Source of the DNA: Marinomonas posidonica IVIA-Po-181
Lineage (GTDB): Bacteria; Pseudomonadota; Gammaproteobacteria; Pseudomonadales; Marinomonadaceae
DNA: 64,000 bases
Reading direction: 5' to 3'
Assembly: GCF_000214215.1 (NCBI RefSeq)
Contig: NC_015559.1
Location: 3,211,001 to 3,275,000 of the forward strand
Both the position numbers and the translations under genes were made by a program. A model generated the notes under the pieces. The model had not been told where the DNA came from. It worked only from the letters and a program-made list of their open reading frames with translations, and ran no database searches. Position 1 is the stretch's first letter; each line of letters starts with the position of its first letter. Below, piece by piece: positions 8,958-17,495 of the stretch.

Positions 8958-9719
8958 TCAATCTAAAGGCAAAACCACGTATTCGTCACGGCCAGAGCCC
9001 TTTGCTTGATACAGTGCTTTGTCGGCTACTTTAAAGGCTTTTTCAAAGGTTTGCTCGCCATAGCCAGAAAACATAGCAATACCAATACTAACCGTAAAAC
9101 TTGTTTGACCAGACTCAGTATCCACTAACGTCTTTCTTACTTGATTTAGGATCTCTTGAGCAAATTGATGCGCATCTTGCTCTGTTGCATTGGTCAATAA
9201 AACGGCAAATTCATCCCCACCAAGACGACCAACCACATTGGGCTTTTTAAAAAGTGCACGTAAAATATCAGCAAACTTTACCAACACTCGATCGCCGCAA
9301 AGATGACCGTGCGCATCATTAATTTCTTTAAAACTGTCCAAATCCAACACAAAAAAAGCCGCCATGGGGACGTCTTTCATACTGAATTTATGCTGTAATG
9401 CCTTAAGACTTATTTTGTGAAAATAACCACGATTCTTAACTAATGTTAAGCTATCAGTAGAAGCAAGACGGGTCATTTTCTGCTCCATTGTGTCGACTCT
9501 CAAGAGCAAGCCGACAAGGTACCAAGACAATACAGGGGTCACGATACTTGCGATCACAATAATCATGAAGACATCACGTTGAATGTCGAGTGTGAACCCA
9601 AATAGGCTCGCAAGCACCACATCCAAAACAATGGAGATTAAAATAGCGGATACCGTTAAAAACGATACTAAGCCTGCTCGGCCAAGCGTTCGAAGAAGAT
9701 GCCTTACAACAGGAGTCAC
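8958..9719 (-). CDS. Membrane diguanylate cyclase (GGDEF)
   Basis: A 253-residue protein with two N-terminal membrane helices (residues ~15-40 and ~48-72) and a GGDEF domain (~85-250). The active-site motif is intact (RLGGDEFAVLL), so it should make c-di-GMP from two GTP. The inhibitory RxxD I-site position reads KKPN, so product feedback is probably absent. It starts with GTG at 9719 behind GGAGG. There is no large sensory domain, only a short loop. Confidence 0.92.
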   Translation of the reverse strand: MTPVVRHLLRTLGRAGLVSFLTVSAILISIVLDVVLASLFGFTLDIQRDVFMIIVIASIVTPVLSWYLVGLLLRVDTMEQKMTRLASTDSLTLVKNRGYFHKISLKALQHKFSMKDVPMAAFFVLDLDSFKEINDAHGHLCGDRVLVKFADILRALFKKPNVVGRLGGDEFAVLLTNATEQDAHQFAQEILNQVRKTLVDTESGQTSFTVSIGIAMFSGYGEQTFEKAFKVADKALYQAKGSGRDEYVVLPLD

Positions 9720-9870
9720 GTTGCCTCCACAGCAAAAAAATTAGATAAAACCCATAGACCCGACGATAGAGTGAAAACGCGCTCTTAAGCTACCGAATAA
9801 GACTATAGCAAGCCAGCCAAACATGTAAACGATTATCAGTAAAATTAGAATTGAGCGATCTTTACCATTT

Positions 9871-11229
9871 TTACTGTTTGTACAAGTCTTTGTCTAAGTC
9901 GTACTTTCGCATTTTGTCATAGAGGGTTTTGCGGGGCAGCCCAAGCGCATCCATAGTGTCCTTAATTGATCCCTTCTGACGCATTAATTCTTGTTCCAGC
10001 AATGTTTTTTCAAACCGTTCTAGTTGTTCTGGCAAAGTCATGACGCCTGGGTTATTTTCATTGATAATGATTTGATCAAATTCGAAGGAACCCGCTTCTC
10101 CCATCAGCACATAACGCTCTGCCAAATTACGCAGTTCACGAACATTGCCAGGCCAATCATAGTTCAATAAGCTGTGCATACGAGCCGCTGATAAGGTCTC
10201 AGATTCTCGCTTATATTGAGCCGTCGCCACCAAACAAAAATGCTGCCACAACAATGAGATGTCATCTTTCCTCTCGCGCAGTGGCGGAATGTCTACCCGC
10301 ACGACATTTAAACGGTAATACAAGTCCTCACGAAAACTGTCACCTTCACTAAGCTGCTTTAGGTCAAGCTTAGTTGCCGCTAAAATTCGCAAATCCAGAT
10401 CGATGGCTTTGTTCGACCCTAACCGCTCCAACCGACGCTCTTCCAACACCCGTAGTAGACGAATCTGCATCGACATGGGCATACTTTCAATTTCATCCAG
10501 AAATAACGTCCCACCATTGGCATGTTCTAATTTCCCAATCCTTTGTTCCTTAGCATCGGTAAAAGCGCCTTTTTCATGACCAAATAACTCTGACTCCATA
10601 ATAGAATCCGGTACGGCACCACAGTTAATCGCCACAAACGGCTGACCGCGACGGGAACTGTGCTCATGAATGTAACGAGCTACCAACTCTTTGCCAGTCC
10701 CCGTTTCACCCTGAATCAATATATCCGCCCCCGTGTCCGCTACATGTAAAAGCGCCTGACGCAACCGATGAATACCGGGAGTATTCCCAATAATACGAGG
10801 ACCAGGGGCATTTTGAGCCGCTAACTCTAAACGTAAGTTACGATTCTCTAGGGTCAGCAAACGCTTTTCGCTGGCGCGACGAACCACCTCAAGAAAGTCA
10901 TCATTCGAGAAAGGTTTTTCAATAAAATCATACGCACCATCTCGAATCGCACTGACCGCCATACTAATGTCACCGTGGCCTGTAATCAGAATAAAAGGGA
11001 TTTCCGCATCGATTTTCTTCACCCTTTCAAACAACTCTAAACCACTCTGACCTGGCAAATTGATGTCACTAACAATGACACCAGGCCAGTCTAGTGCAAG
11101 CTTTTCTAACACGCCTTGAGTACTTGCAAATTCCGTCACATTAAACTCTTCTAACGCCAATGTTTGTGAAATGGCCATGCGTACGGCTTGTTCATCGTCT
11201 ATCAAAATAACTTGGTTTTTATCCGTCAT
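9871..11229 (-). CDS. dctD: Sigma54-dependent response regulator, DctD type
   Basis: A 452-residue NtrC-family regulator: receiver domain (residues ~6-120, phospho-acceptor in IVSDINLPG), AAA+ domain (~145-375; Walker A GETGTGKE, Walker B GGTLFLDE, arginine finger region REDLYYRLNV) and a Fis-type helix-turn-helix (IKDTMDALGLPRKTLYDKMRKY). The loop that contacts sigma54 reads GAFTDA instead of the usual GAFTGA. Start at ATG 11229; an ATG at 11241 has no ribosome site. It overlaps no gene and follows dctB after 15 bp. Confidence 0.92.
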   Translation of the reverse strand: MTDKNQVILIDDEQAVRMAISQTLALEEFNVTEFASTQGVLEKLALDWPGVIVSDINLPGQSGLELFERVKKIDAEIPFILITGHGDISMAVSAIRDGAYDFIEKPFSNDDFLEVVRRASEKRLLTLENRNLRLELAAQNAPGPRIIGNTPGIHRLRQALLHVADTGADILIQGETGTGKELVARYIHEHSSRRGQPFVAINCGAVPDSIMESELFGHEKGAFTDAKEQRIGKLEHANGGTLFLDEIESMPMSMQIRLLRVLEERRLERLGSNKAIDLDLRILAATKLDLKQLSEGDSFREDLYYRLNVVRVDIPPLRERKDDISLLWQHFCLVATAQYKRESETLSAARMHSLLNYDWPGNVRELRNLAERYVLMGEAGSFEFDQIIINENNPGVMTLPEQLERFEKTLLEQELMRQKGSIKDTMDALGLPRKTLYDKMRKYDLDKDLYKQ

Positions 11230-11244
11230 CTTTTCTCTCATTTT

Positions 11245-13509
11245 TCAGGATGGCGATTGGAACCGCGGTAAAGTCACGGAAAATATAGCCCCACCTTCTG
11301 CTCGATTTTGTGCGGTAATTTGGCCGCCCATAGCATCCACAATACGTTGACTAATGGATAAGCCTAAGCCCAACCCGACCCCTGAAGATTTGGATGTATA
11401 AAAAGGTTCAAATAAGTGTTTAATGGCCTCATCACTTAGTCCTTCACCTGAATCCAAGACATGAATAATCACCTCTGAATCCGTAGCCGATTGTGTTATC
11501 GAGACTTGTCTCAACCTTGCTGGTAAATCACCATGGCAAGCTTCCAATATCGCATCCGATGCATTAGCCAATAAATTCACTAAGACCTGTTCAAGGAAAA
11601 CCATATCACCATTGACGATATAACCTTGATCGTCTGGCATCCGCAGATTGATACCAACCTCTTTGTACCTTGGTGAAATGATCTTTATGGCCCCCATAAT
11701 GGCGCTTTGTACCGCAATGGGACCTTGTTGTACGTTGCCTTTTCGAGCAAACACTTTAAACCGAGAGATGATATCACTCATGTGCTGACCCAGCTGATTA
11801 ATCTGCTCAAGGTTGCTATGGGCTTGTTGATAATTTTGCCGAGCAAGAAATTTCAAACCGTTGCCAGCAAAAGCGCGAATCGCGGTTAATGGCTGGTTCA
11901 ACTCGTGGTTTAAACCAGCACTTAATTGCCCAAGTACCGCTAACTTAGCCGTCTGAATCAACTCTCGCTGCGTGTCTTTATGACCCGCCATTTCCTGACG
12001 CAACAAAAGGTTAGCCTCTTCGAGTTCAAAGGTACGCTCGCGAACGCGCTCTTCCAACTCAAGCTGGGCTTGCATGACTTCTTGCTCATAACGTTTGCGC
12101 TCTGTCATGTCATGAAAGGTCACCAAATAGCTACGACGATTAAGCAGTTTCATTTCACATAGCGTCATTTCGACAGGCACCAGATCCGCTGTATCCAATT
12201 GCAAACGCCCTTCCATAGTCACCACTTTAATGCCCAACTCATCATCCGCCGTCCACACCCGGTCGAATGCTGTCTGATCATCAGCACGGAATAAGCTCTG
12301 TAAAGGTTGACCTATTAGCGCACTAAGCGGTTGTCCTACCAGTCTTTCAATGGCGGGATTAAAGGATTCAACGCAATGCTTTTCGTCCAAAGTAACCAAT
12401 CCAGCCTGGGTGTTCTGTATCACTTCTCGAATGTAGGCTTGATTGTGACGCGCCATCTCGTTGGCATTATAACGTTCTAACAGCATTCGACGACGCAATA
12501 AGGCCAAACCAGCAAGCAAACCAGTAATGGTTATGCCGCCGGCAAATATGGCTCGCCATAAGGCAATTTCTTCATTGATTAATTTCAACGGTGATAAAAT
12601 CGAAATAGTGAAGCCCAATAACTGAATCGGACGACTCATTTTTAAGTACGAATGTCGCTCCAACTCACCATTAAGCGGATTGGCTTCCAACACATCCACC
12701 AGCATCGCCTTGTCCCCCAAAGGTTTCTGATAAGCAATGGGCAATTTCTCAATCGGTCGATCTTTATAGCGTTGAGATTCTGCAATGCGTTTAAGTTCGC
12801 TGTAGGACAAACCACGCAATACTTGATAGAGCCAACTAGGCCGCGAGCTACTGAATACAACACCGTCTGGATCCAGTAATAGAAAATCATAATTTTGATT
12901 GGCGAAGCGCTTTTCAAATTGACTGATGTCTACCTTCACCACCGCCACCCCAATGATTTTTTCGTCATCCACCACAGGGTAAGAAAAGTAATAACCACGA
13001 CGATTAGACGTGGTTCCCAGCGCGTAATAACGCCCAGGTTGGCCTTGAATGGCTTGCTGGAAATACGGCCTGAAAGCAAAATTATTACCAATAAAGCTGG
13101 CATCACTTTGATAATTTGATGCCGCTATGGTGAGACCGTCTTTGTTCAATATATAACTGTCAGAAGCTTCGGTAATGCGGTTAATTTGCTCCAACTCGAG
13201 ATTTAACTGGGAAATATCATGGTAAAAACCATCTCGTAGGGCTTTTTTAACTCGACCATTGGTCGCCAATAAAGTTGGCATGTGTTGATATTTTGCAATG
13301 GCACTTTCAATCACACTGGCCAGTTGCGCCAACTGCTCCTCAGAAGTTAGTTGTAAATCGTCAATTTGGCGATTTTTTAGGGCCTCTCCACCCTTCCAGA
13401 TGATAACCATCACCAATAATAGAGTTGCCAACAAAGACAGGACAATGACTTTTCTTGGCGCGACAGACACAGCCGCAGCTTCACTCAACGTATCAGATAA
13501 CTTGCTCAC
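11245..13509 (-). CDS. dctB: C4-dicarboxylate-type sensor histidine kinase, DctB
   Basis: About 754 residues: membrane helix (~22-40), periplasmic double-PDC sensor (~45-300, with RPYFQQAIQGQPGRYYALGTTSNRRGYYFSYPV typical of DctB in shorter stretches), second helix (~318-340), PAS (~360-480), coiled coil, HisKA (GLNHELNQPLTAIRAFAGN, phospho-His) and HATPase (NLLANASDAI, GVGLGLGLSIS). Such sensors respond to succinate, malate or fumarate. GTG at 13509 behind GAGG is the best start. It forms an operon with dctD; the target TRAP operon need not be the uronate one nearby. Confidence 0.92.
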   Translation of the reverse strand: MSKLSDTLSEAAAVSVAPRKVIVLSLLATLLLVMVIIWKGGEALKNRQIDDLQLTSEEQLAQLASVIESAIAKYQHMPTLLATNGRVKKALRDGFYHDISQLNLELEQINRITEASDSYILNKDGLTIAASNYQSDASFIGNNFAFRPYFQQAIQGQPGRYYALGTTSNRRGYYFSYPVVDDEKIIGVAVVKVDISQFEKRFANQNYDFLLLDPDGVVFSSSRPSWLYQVLRGLSYSELKRIAESQRYKDRPIEKLPIAYQKPLGDKAMLVDVLEANPLNGELERHSYLKMSRPIQLLGFTISILSPLKLINEEIALWRAIFAGGITITGLLAGLALLRRRMLLERYNANEMARHNQAYIREVIQNTQAGLVTLDEKHCVESFNPAIERLVGQPLSALIGQPLQSLFRADDQTAFDRVWTADDELGIKVVTMEGRLQLDTADLVPVEMTLCEMKLLNRRSYLVTFHDMTERKRYEQEVMQAQLELEERVRERTFELEEANLLLRQEMAGHKDTQRELIQTAKLAVLGQLSAGLNHELNQPLTAIRAFAGNGLKFLARQNYQQAHSNLEQINQLGQHMSDIISRFKVFARKGNVQQGPIAVQSAIMGAIKIISPRYKEVGINLRMPDDQGYIVNGDMVFLEQVLVNLLANASDAILEACHGDLPARLRQVSITQSATDSEVIIHVLDSGEGLSDEAIKHLFEPFYTSKSSGVGLGLGLSISQRIVDAMGGQITAQNRAEGGAIFSVTLPRFQSPS

Positions 13510-13534
13510 CAAAACCTCATTTTACGCAATTGGA

Positions 13535-14509
13535 TTAAGCCCGTTCATGAGCAAATGCCAGCACCTCGGCAATGTCCTTTTTGCCACAGATTAGCATGAG
13601 CAGACGATCAACACCTAACGCCACACCGGCACAATCTGGCATTCCCTGAGCCAACGCCGTAATCAGACGTTCATCAAACTGACGCTGTGCTGATCCAGCT
13701 AGGTGCCTTTGTGCTTGATCCTCTGCAAAACGAGCGGCCTGCTCCTGTGCGTCTGTCAGCTCATAATAACCATTTGCTAGCTCCATTCCTTGCCAATAAA
13801 GCTCAAATCGAGCCGCCACAAGATTGCCTGAAGAATCATTATGTAACTTTGCCAGTGCGGCCTGAGACACTGGATAACTGTGGATAAAGCAAGGTTGCTG
13901 CTGAGCAATCTTAGGTTCAATCACACTGGCAAAAATCAATTCCAATAAAGTATCTCGGTCAGTTTCCTGCAAGCCGTATTCGGTTGCTTGATGCGCACAC
14001 GCTTGCAAGTCGTCAAGACTCACCTGCCAAGGATCTAGCCCTGTAAAGTCGATAAAAGCTTGCTGGTAACTGAGGTAATCACATTGTAGGCTCGGTGCAA
14101 TCACAGCTTGCAACAAGGCTTCTATTTCAGCCATCAATTGCCAATGATCCAAGCCAACGCGATACCATTCCAACATGGTAAATTCGATACTGTGACGACG
14201 CCCCATTTCTTCGGCTCGGAACACCTTTCCCAACTGATAGATAGAGCCAGCTCCTGCGCACAGTAAGCGCTTCATGGCGTACTCTGGCGAAGTTTGCAGA
14301 TAATAGGTAAGGTCTTGCCCCATTGAGTGGGTGTTGGCCGTCAGCACGTCAATATGTGGATCAGAAATACTCGCAAGAGACAAACATTGAGTATCGACCT
14401 CCATCACCTCGCGCTCTGCGAAAAATTGACGTATTGAGCGGAATAACTCGGCACGCTTACCCAGCACTGAAAGGTCGGCACTAGGCTGCCATGATGCGGC
14501 ATCATACAT
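13535..14509 (-). CDS. epmA: EF-P--(R)-beta-lysine ligase EpmA (PoxA/GenX)
   Basis: A 324-residue class II aminoacyl-tRNA-synthetase-like protein without an anticodon-binding domain. The class II motifs are visible: YLQTSPEYAMKRLL, FRAEEMGRRHSIEFTMLEWYR and the C-terminal GVALGVDRLLML. EpmA attaches (R)-beta-lysine to Lys34 of EF-P. Partners efp and epmB are both in this window, about 10 kb away. It precedes dctB by about 25 bp on the same strand, so the two may share transcripts although they are functionally unrelated. Confidence 0.95.
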   Translation of the reverse strand: MYDAASWQPSADLSVLGKRAELFRSIRQFFAEREVMEVDTQCLSLASISDPHIDVLTANTHSMGQDLTYYLQTSPEYAMKRLLCAGAGSIYQLGKVFRAEEMGRRHSIEFTMLEWYRVGLDHWQLMAEIEALLQAVIAPSLQCDYLSYQQAFIDFTGLDPWQVSLDDLQACAHQATEYGLQETDRDTLLELIFASVIEPKIAQQQPCFIHSYPVSQAALAKLHNDSSGNLVAARFELYWQGMELANGYYELTDAQEQAARFAEDQAQRHLAGSAQRQFDERLITALAQGMPDCAGVALGVDRLLMLICGKKDIAEVLAFAHERA

Positions 14510-14571
14510 AGGAAAAAGCTCGATAAAATAAAGCCCATCATAACAAATTTATCACGCCGGCCTTTATAAAT

Positions 14572-14811
14572 TTATGAGACATCTTTCTGATCAACGCTCT
14601 CTTTCAGATTGCCATCCCGACACTTAAAACCAAAGATTTTTTTCACCCTTGTCGCAAACGGCCCCATTCCGACAAACCAAGTCTCACCACTATACTCCTC
14701 ATAAAAAGCCTGCTCTTTTTTTTGTTGCGCCGTCTTCGAAGGGCATGGAAAAGGAATATTGCTAATGCCATTATATTGTTCACTCCCTAGACGATTTTTC
14801 TGCTCCATCAT
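14572..14811 (-). CDS. Small hypothetical protein (79 aa)
   Basis: I do not recognise this protein. The minus-strand reading from 14811 (or 14808) has a strong ribosome site, GGGAGG, 4-7 nt upstream, which argues that it is expressed. The product is soluble, with a cysteine pair (one near FPCPS, one near FKCRD) and an aromatic centre (SGETWFVGMGPF), and ends in a charged tail. It sits divergently from the LysR gene at 14947. Confidence 0.55.
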   Translation of the reverse strand: MMEQKNRLGSEQYNGISNIPFPCPSKTAQQKKEQAFYEEYSGETWFVGMGPFATRVKKIFGFKCRDGNLKESVDQKDVS

Positions 14812-14946
14812 CAAGCCTCCCAAGTGTGTTGAGCATGACATATCCAGCCTCAACAGCACTCTCTAAAATAAAAGTAATGATTGACCCTTACCTAGAATAA
14901 GGCGTAATGTCTTTTCGACAACAAAACAGATTAAAAAGACTATTTC

Positions 14947-15762
14947 ATGATTGAAAAGAACATGGATTGGAATGACCTCAAATTTTTCCTCGCCGTTGCC
15001 AGACATGGAGGCCTGTCAGCTGCAGCAAAACAATGCCAACGCAGTCCTGCCACATTGGGCAGAAGAATGTATGAGCTTGAGAAACAGATGCAACAAGAGC
15101 TCTTTATCAGGCAAGATAGAGGCTATCTATTAACAACAGATGGACAAAAGTTACTCAGCGAATTAACACAAATAGAAGCGCTTATTTTGCGTCAAACATC
15201 ACCATCAGAAACCTCACGCCCACTGGTAAAAATCTCCGCAGGCAGTTGGACCACTCTTGCATTAATACAACACTTGGATGAGTTTATTGGCTCGCCACCG
15301 GATCTGTTATTACGCTTTGTCTCAGAAGAAAAGAAACTCGCTATATCGCATCGAGAAATCGTAATAGGCTTTCGTAATCAACGCCCCACAGAAGAATCCT
15401 TGGTATGTCGAAAATTGGCAAAGGTAGAATTCGCTCCTTATTCGACAAAAAATGCGCCTAATTGCTGGATTAAAGTCATTGCCAATACCCCCTCGGCACA
15501 ATGGCTAGATCAGCAAAAACACTTGGATATTATTTGCGAAACGAACACCCCTAGAAACAGCCTCGACTTGGCTCTTGCCAGCAAAGGCATTGCAGTCTTA
15601 CCAACCTTTATTGGAGACACGCAAACTAGCTTGCATAGAGTTGATAATATCATCGAAGAACTTAGCCACGATCAATGGCTAGTCACTCACCATGAAGATC
15701 GTTATTTACCTGAGGTGCGACGTTTGATCCAGCGTATTAGGCTTGCGATGGAGCCAGCTTAA
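14947..15762 (+). CDS. LysR-family transcriptional regulator
   Basis: About 271 residues. The N-terminal LysR helix-turn-helix (DLKFFLAVARHGGLSAAAKQCQRSPATLGRRMYELEKQM) is clear, but the effector domain is shorter than usual (~180 residues). The ATG at 14962 (MDWNDLKF) matches the common N-terminus and could be the real start. It faces the LysE-type exporter gene at 15802-16434 tail to tail. LysR/LysE pairs are common, but regulation of the exporter is only a guess. Confidence 0.85.
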   Translation: MIEKNMDWNDLKFFLAVARHGGLSAAAKQCQRSPATLGRRMYELEKQMQQELFIRQDRGYLLTTDGQKLLSELTQIEALILRQTSPSETSRPLVKISAGSWTTLALIQHLDEFIGSPPDLLLRFVSEEKKLAISHREIVIGFRNQRPTEESLVCRKLAKVEFAPYSTKNAPNCWIKVIANTPSAQWLDQQKHLDIICETNTPRNSLDLALASKGIAVLPTFIGDTQTSLHRVDNIIEELSHDQWLVTHHEDRYLPEVRRLIQRIRLAMEPA

Positions 15763-15801
15763 AGTGAGAGCGGAAGATCCGCTCCCGATTTCCATAAACA
15801 A

Positions 15802-16434
15802 TTAAGCACTCAATTTACTCATCAGAATTTTTATTCCAGCAATGCCAAAAAACAACGTGAACAAGCTATCAAATACCCGACTCATTCTGAAATATAGGGT
15901 CCGAATTTTCGCTTGCGAAAACAACAAAGCGTAACCAAGGAAAAGACACATACTTTGCATACCTATCAAAAAAATAATGGATAGCAATCCATCCATGTCC
16001 ACCGTGCTGGGCACGCCCATAGAATACAAGGCGCCAAAGAATAAAATGACTTTCGGATTAGTTAAATGAATTGCCAAGCCACGTAAATAATCCGCTTTAA
16101 GAGACTTAGAGGGTATTTGCTCTAATGTGATTGACTTAGGATGCAAAACCGATTTGAAAGATTTAAACGCCAAAAACAGCAGATAAGCCGCACCAAAATA
16201 ACGCAATATATCGAATAACCACGCATTGGCATACATTACCGCAGCCATACCAAACGCGCCTGAAAAAGACCAAATAAAGGAGCCGGTCAAGATGCCGAAT
16301 GCTGTTGCTACACCATGACGACGTCCGGAACTCATGGCGCTACCAGCAATGGCTAAGGTGGCAGGACCAGGACTGGCCGTCGCCACAAAGGCGGCAATTA
16401 AGATCAAACCATAATGAATGTCCTGCATAGTCAT
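15802..16434 (-). CDS. LysE/RhtB-family amino-acid exporter
   Basis: A 210-residue inner-membrane protein with about six helices and the family's SPGPATLAI motif near residue 21. HLTNPKVILFFGALY is the conserved mid segment. Members export lysine, homoserine, threonine or leucine, and the substrate cannot be told here. ATG at 16434 has AAGGAAG close upstream, and an ATG at 16428 is equally good. It is 40 bp after an EamA-family exporter gene on the same strand. Confidence 0.88.
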   Translation of the reverse strand: MTMQDIHYGLILIAAFVATASPGPATLAIAGSAMSSGRRHGVATAFGILTGSFIWSFSGAFGMAAVMYANAWLFDILRYFGAAYLLFLAFKSFKSVLHPKSITLEQIPSKSLKADYLRGLAIHLTNPKVILFFGALYSMGVPSTVDMDGLLSIIFLIGMQSMCLFLGYALLFSQAKIRTLYFRMSRVFDSLFTLFFGIAGIKILMSKLSA

Positions 16435-16474
16435 CTTCCTTTTTTATCTCAGAGTTTTAAGGTTACTGTTATCA

Positions 16475-17356
16475 TCAAACAGTGCTGCGTTTTACCTTGA
16501 ACACAGTCCATGTTATTTGACTGATAAACAACCCAGCAAGAATCAGTCCGCCTGCAACGATTTGACTGACCGTAATCACTTCATCGTAAAACCAATGACC
16601 TCCCAATAAACCAAACACAGGCACCAGCAAAGTCATGGGCGCTACACTGGAAATAGAGTATTTCACTATCATCTTATTCCATAACCAATAACCCAATAAA
16701 GTGGTGGGATAAGCCTGAAACAAAGCGGAAAACAAAGCCGATTGATTGAATTCCGTCATCAAATCAGTAACAACGCTAGGGCCATTCAGCATTACAGATA
16801 AAAGCACTAATGGCACAGGCGCAAACAACATCCCCCACAGATTAAAGGCAAAAATTTCACGGGTATTGGCCCATTTTACAATCACGCCATTGACGCTCCA
16901 AAAAACCGACGCCAACAGCACCAACAGAAGACCCGCCATGGTAATGGCACCACCGTCGGCACGTATGATGATTAGCAATCCCAACAACGCCAATCCAGCG
17001 CCAAATAACTTGTTGAAAGTCAGCTTTTCTTTAAGCACAAAATACCCCACCAACAAGCTACTGACGACACTCATATCCAACAATAATGACGCCATGCCTG
17101 CTGATAATCCTAGGCGAATCGATAAGGTTGTTAAGCCCCAGACACCCACACCAAAAGACAAACCATAAGCCATCAGGTAACGCCACGGCACATTAGGACG
17201 TTTGATAAAAAGCACCAGTGGAAATACCGCAAAGGTAAATCGCAAGGCCGTTAACATAAGAGGGTCAATGTTATTTACCCCCAACTTAATCACGCTGAAG
17301 TTCAATCCCCATAGGGCCATTAAAGCGAACAACAAGCAAAAATCCCTGAGTTTCAT
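16475..17356 (-). CDS. EamA/DMT-superfamily transporter
   Basis: A 293-residue protein with ten predicted helices arranged as two EamA repeats (GLNFSVIKLGVN in the first, FWSVNGVIVKW starting the second). It resembles drug/metabolite exporters of the YedA/RhaT type. ATG at 17356 follows AAAGAG; the open frame extends further upstream into the promoter region without support. It is divergent from a MocR-type regulator, a very common pairing in which the regulator controls the exporter. Confidence 0.85.
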   Translation of the reverse strand: MKLRDFCLLFALMALWGLNFSVIKLGVNNIDPLMLTALRFTFAVFPLVLFIKRPNVPWRYLMAYGLSFGVGVWGLTTLSIRLGLSAGMASLLLDMSVVSSLLVGYFVLKEKLTFNKLFGAGLALLGLLIIIRADGGAITMAGLLLVLLASVFWSVNGVIVKWANTREIFAFNLWGMLFAPVPLVLLSVMLNGPSVVTDLMTEFNQSALFSALFQAYPTTLLGYWLWNKMIVKYSISSVAPMTLLVPVFGLLGGHWFYDEVITVSQIVAGGLILAGLFISQITWTVFKVKRSTV

Positions 17357-17458
17357 CTCTTTCTCTCTTTTCAATACCGAAGAAGTCTGCCTAGTATCAC
17401 GGCAAAACCAAAAAGAGATCAGATTCAATTTTTAATAAAATTAAGAGTACAATTTTGC

Positions 17459-17464
17459 TATACT
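17459..17464 (+). promoter_or_regulatory. Extended -10 promoter element for the MocR gene
   Basis: TGCTATACT is a good extended -10 box about 32 nt before the ATG at 17496. No strong -35 is visible, as is usual for extended -10 promoters. Confidence 0.45.
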
Positions 17465-17495
17465 GTCATCACATCCTCAGGAGAGAGTTTGCGTT

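Noticed and set aside
9871..13509. DctBD as the regulator of the nearby uronate TRAP operon
   Set aside because: No sigma54 promoter was seen before dctP, and the operator/GntR arrangement explains that operon; DctBD more likely acts on a C4-dicarboxylate transporter elsewhere.
16746..17168. Plus-strand open frame opposite the EamA transporter
   Set aside because: The composition (repetitive N, P, T) is that expected from the complement of a membrane protein; no ribosome site.
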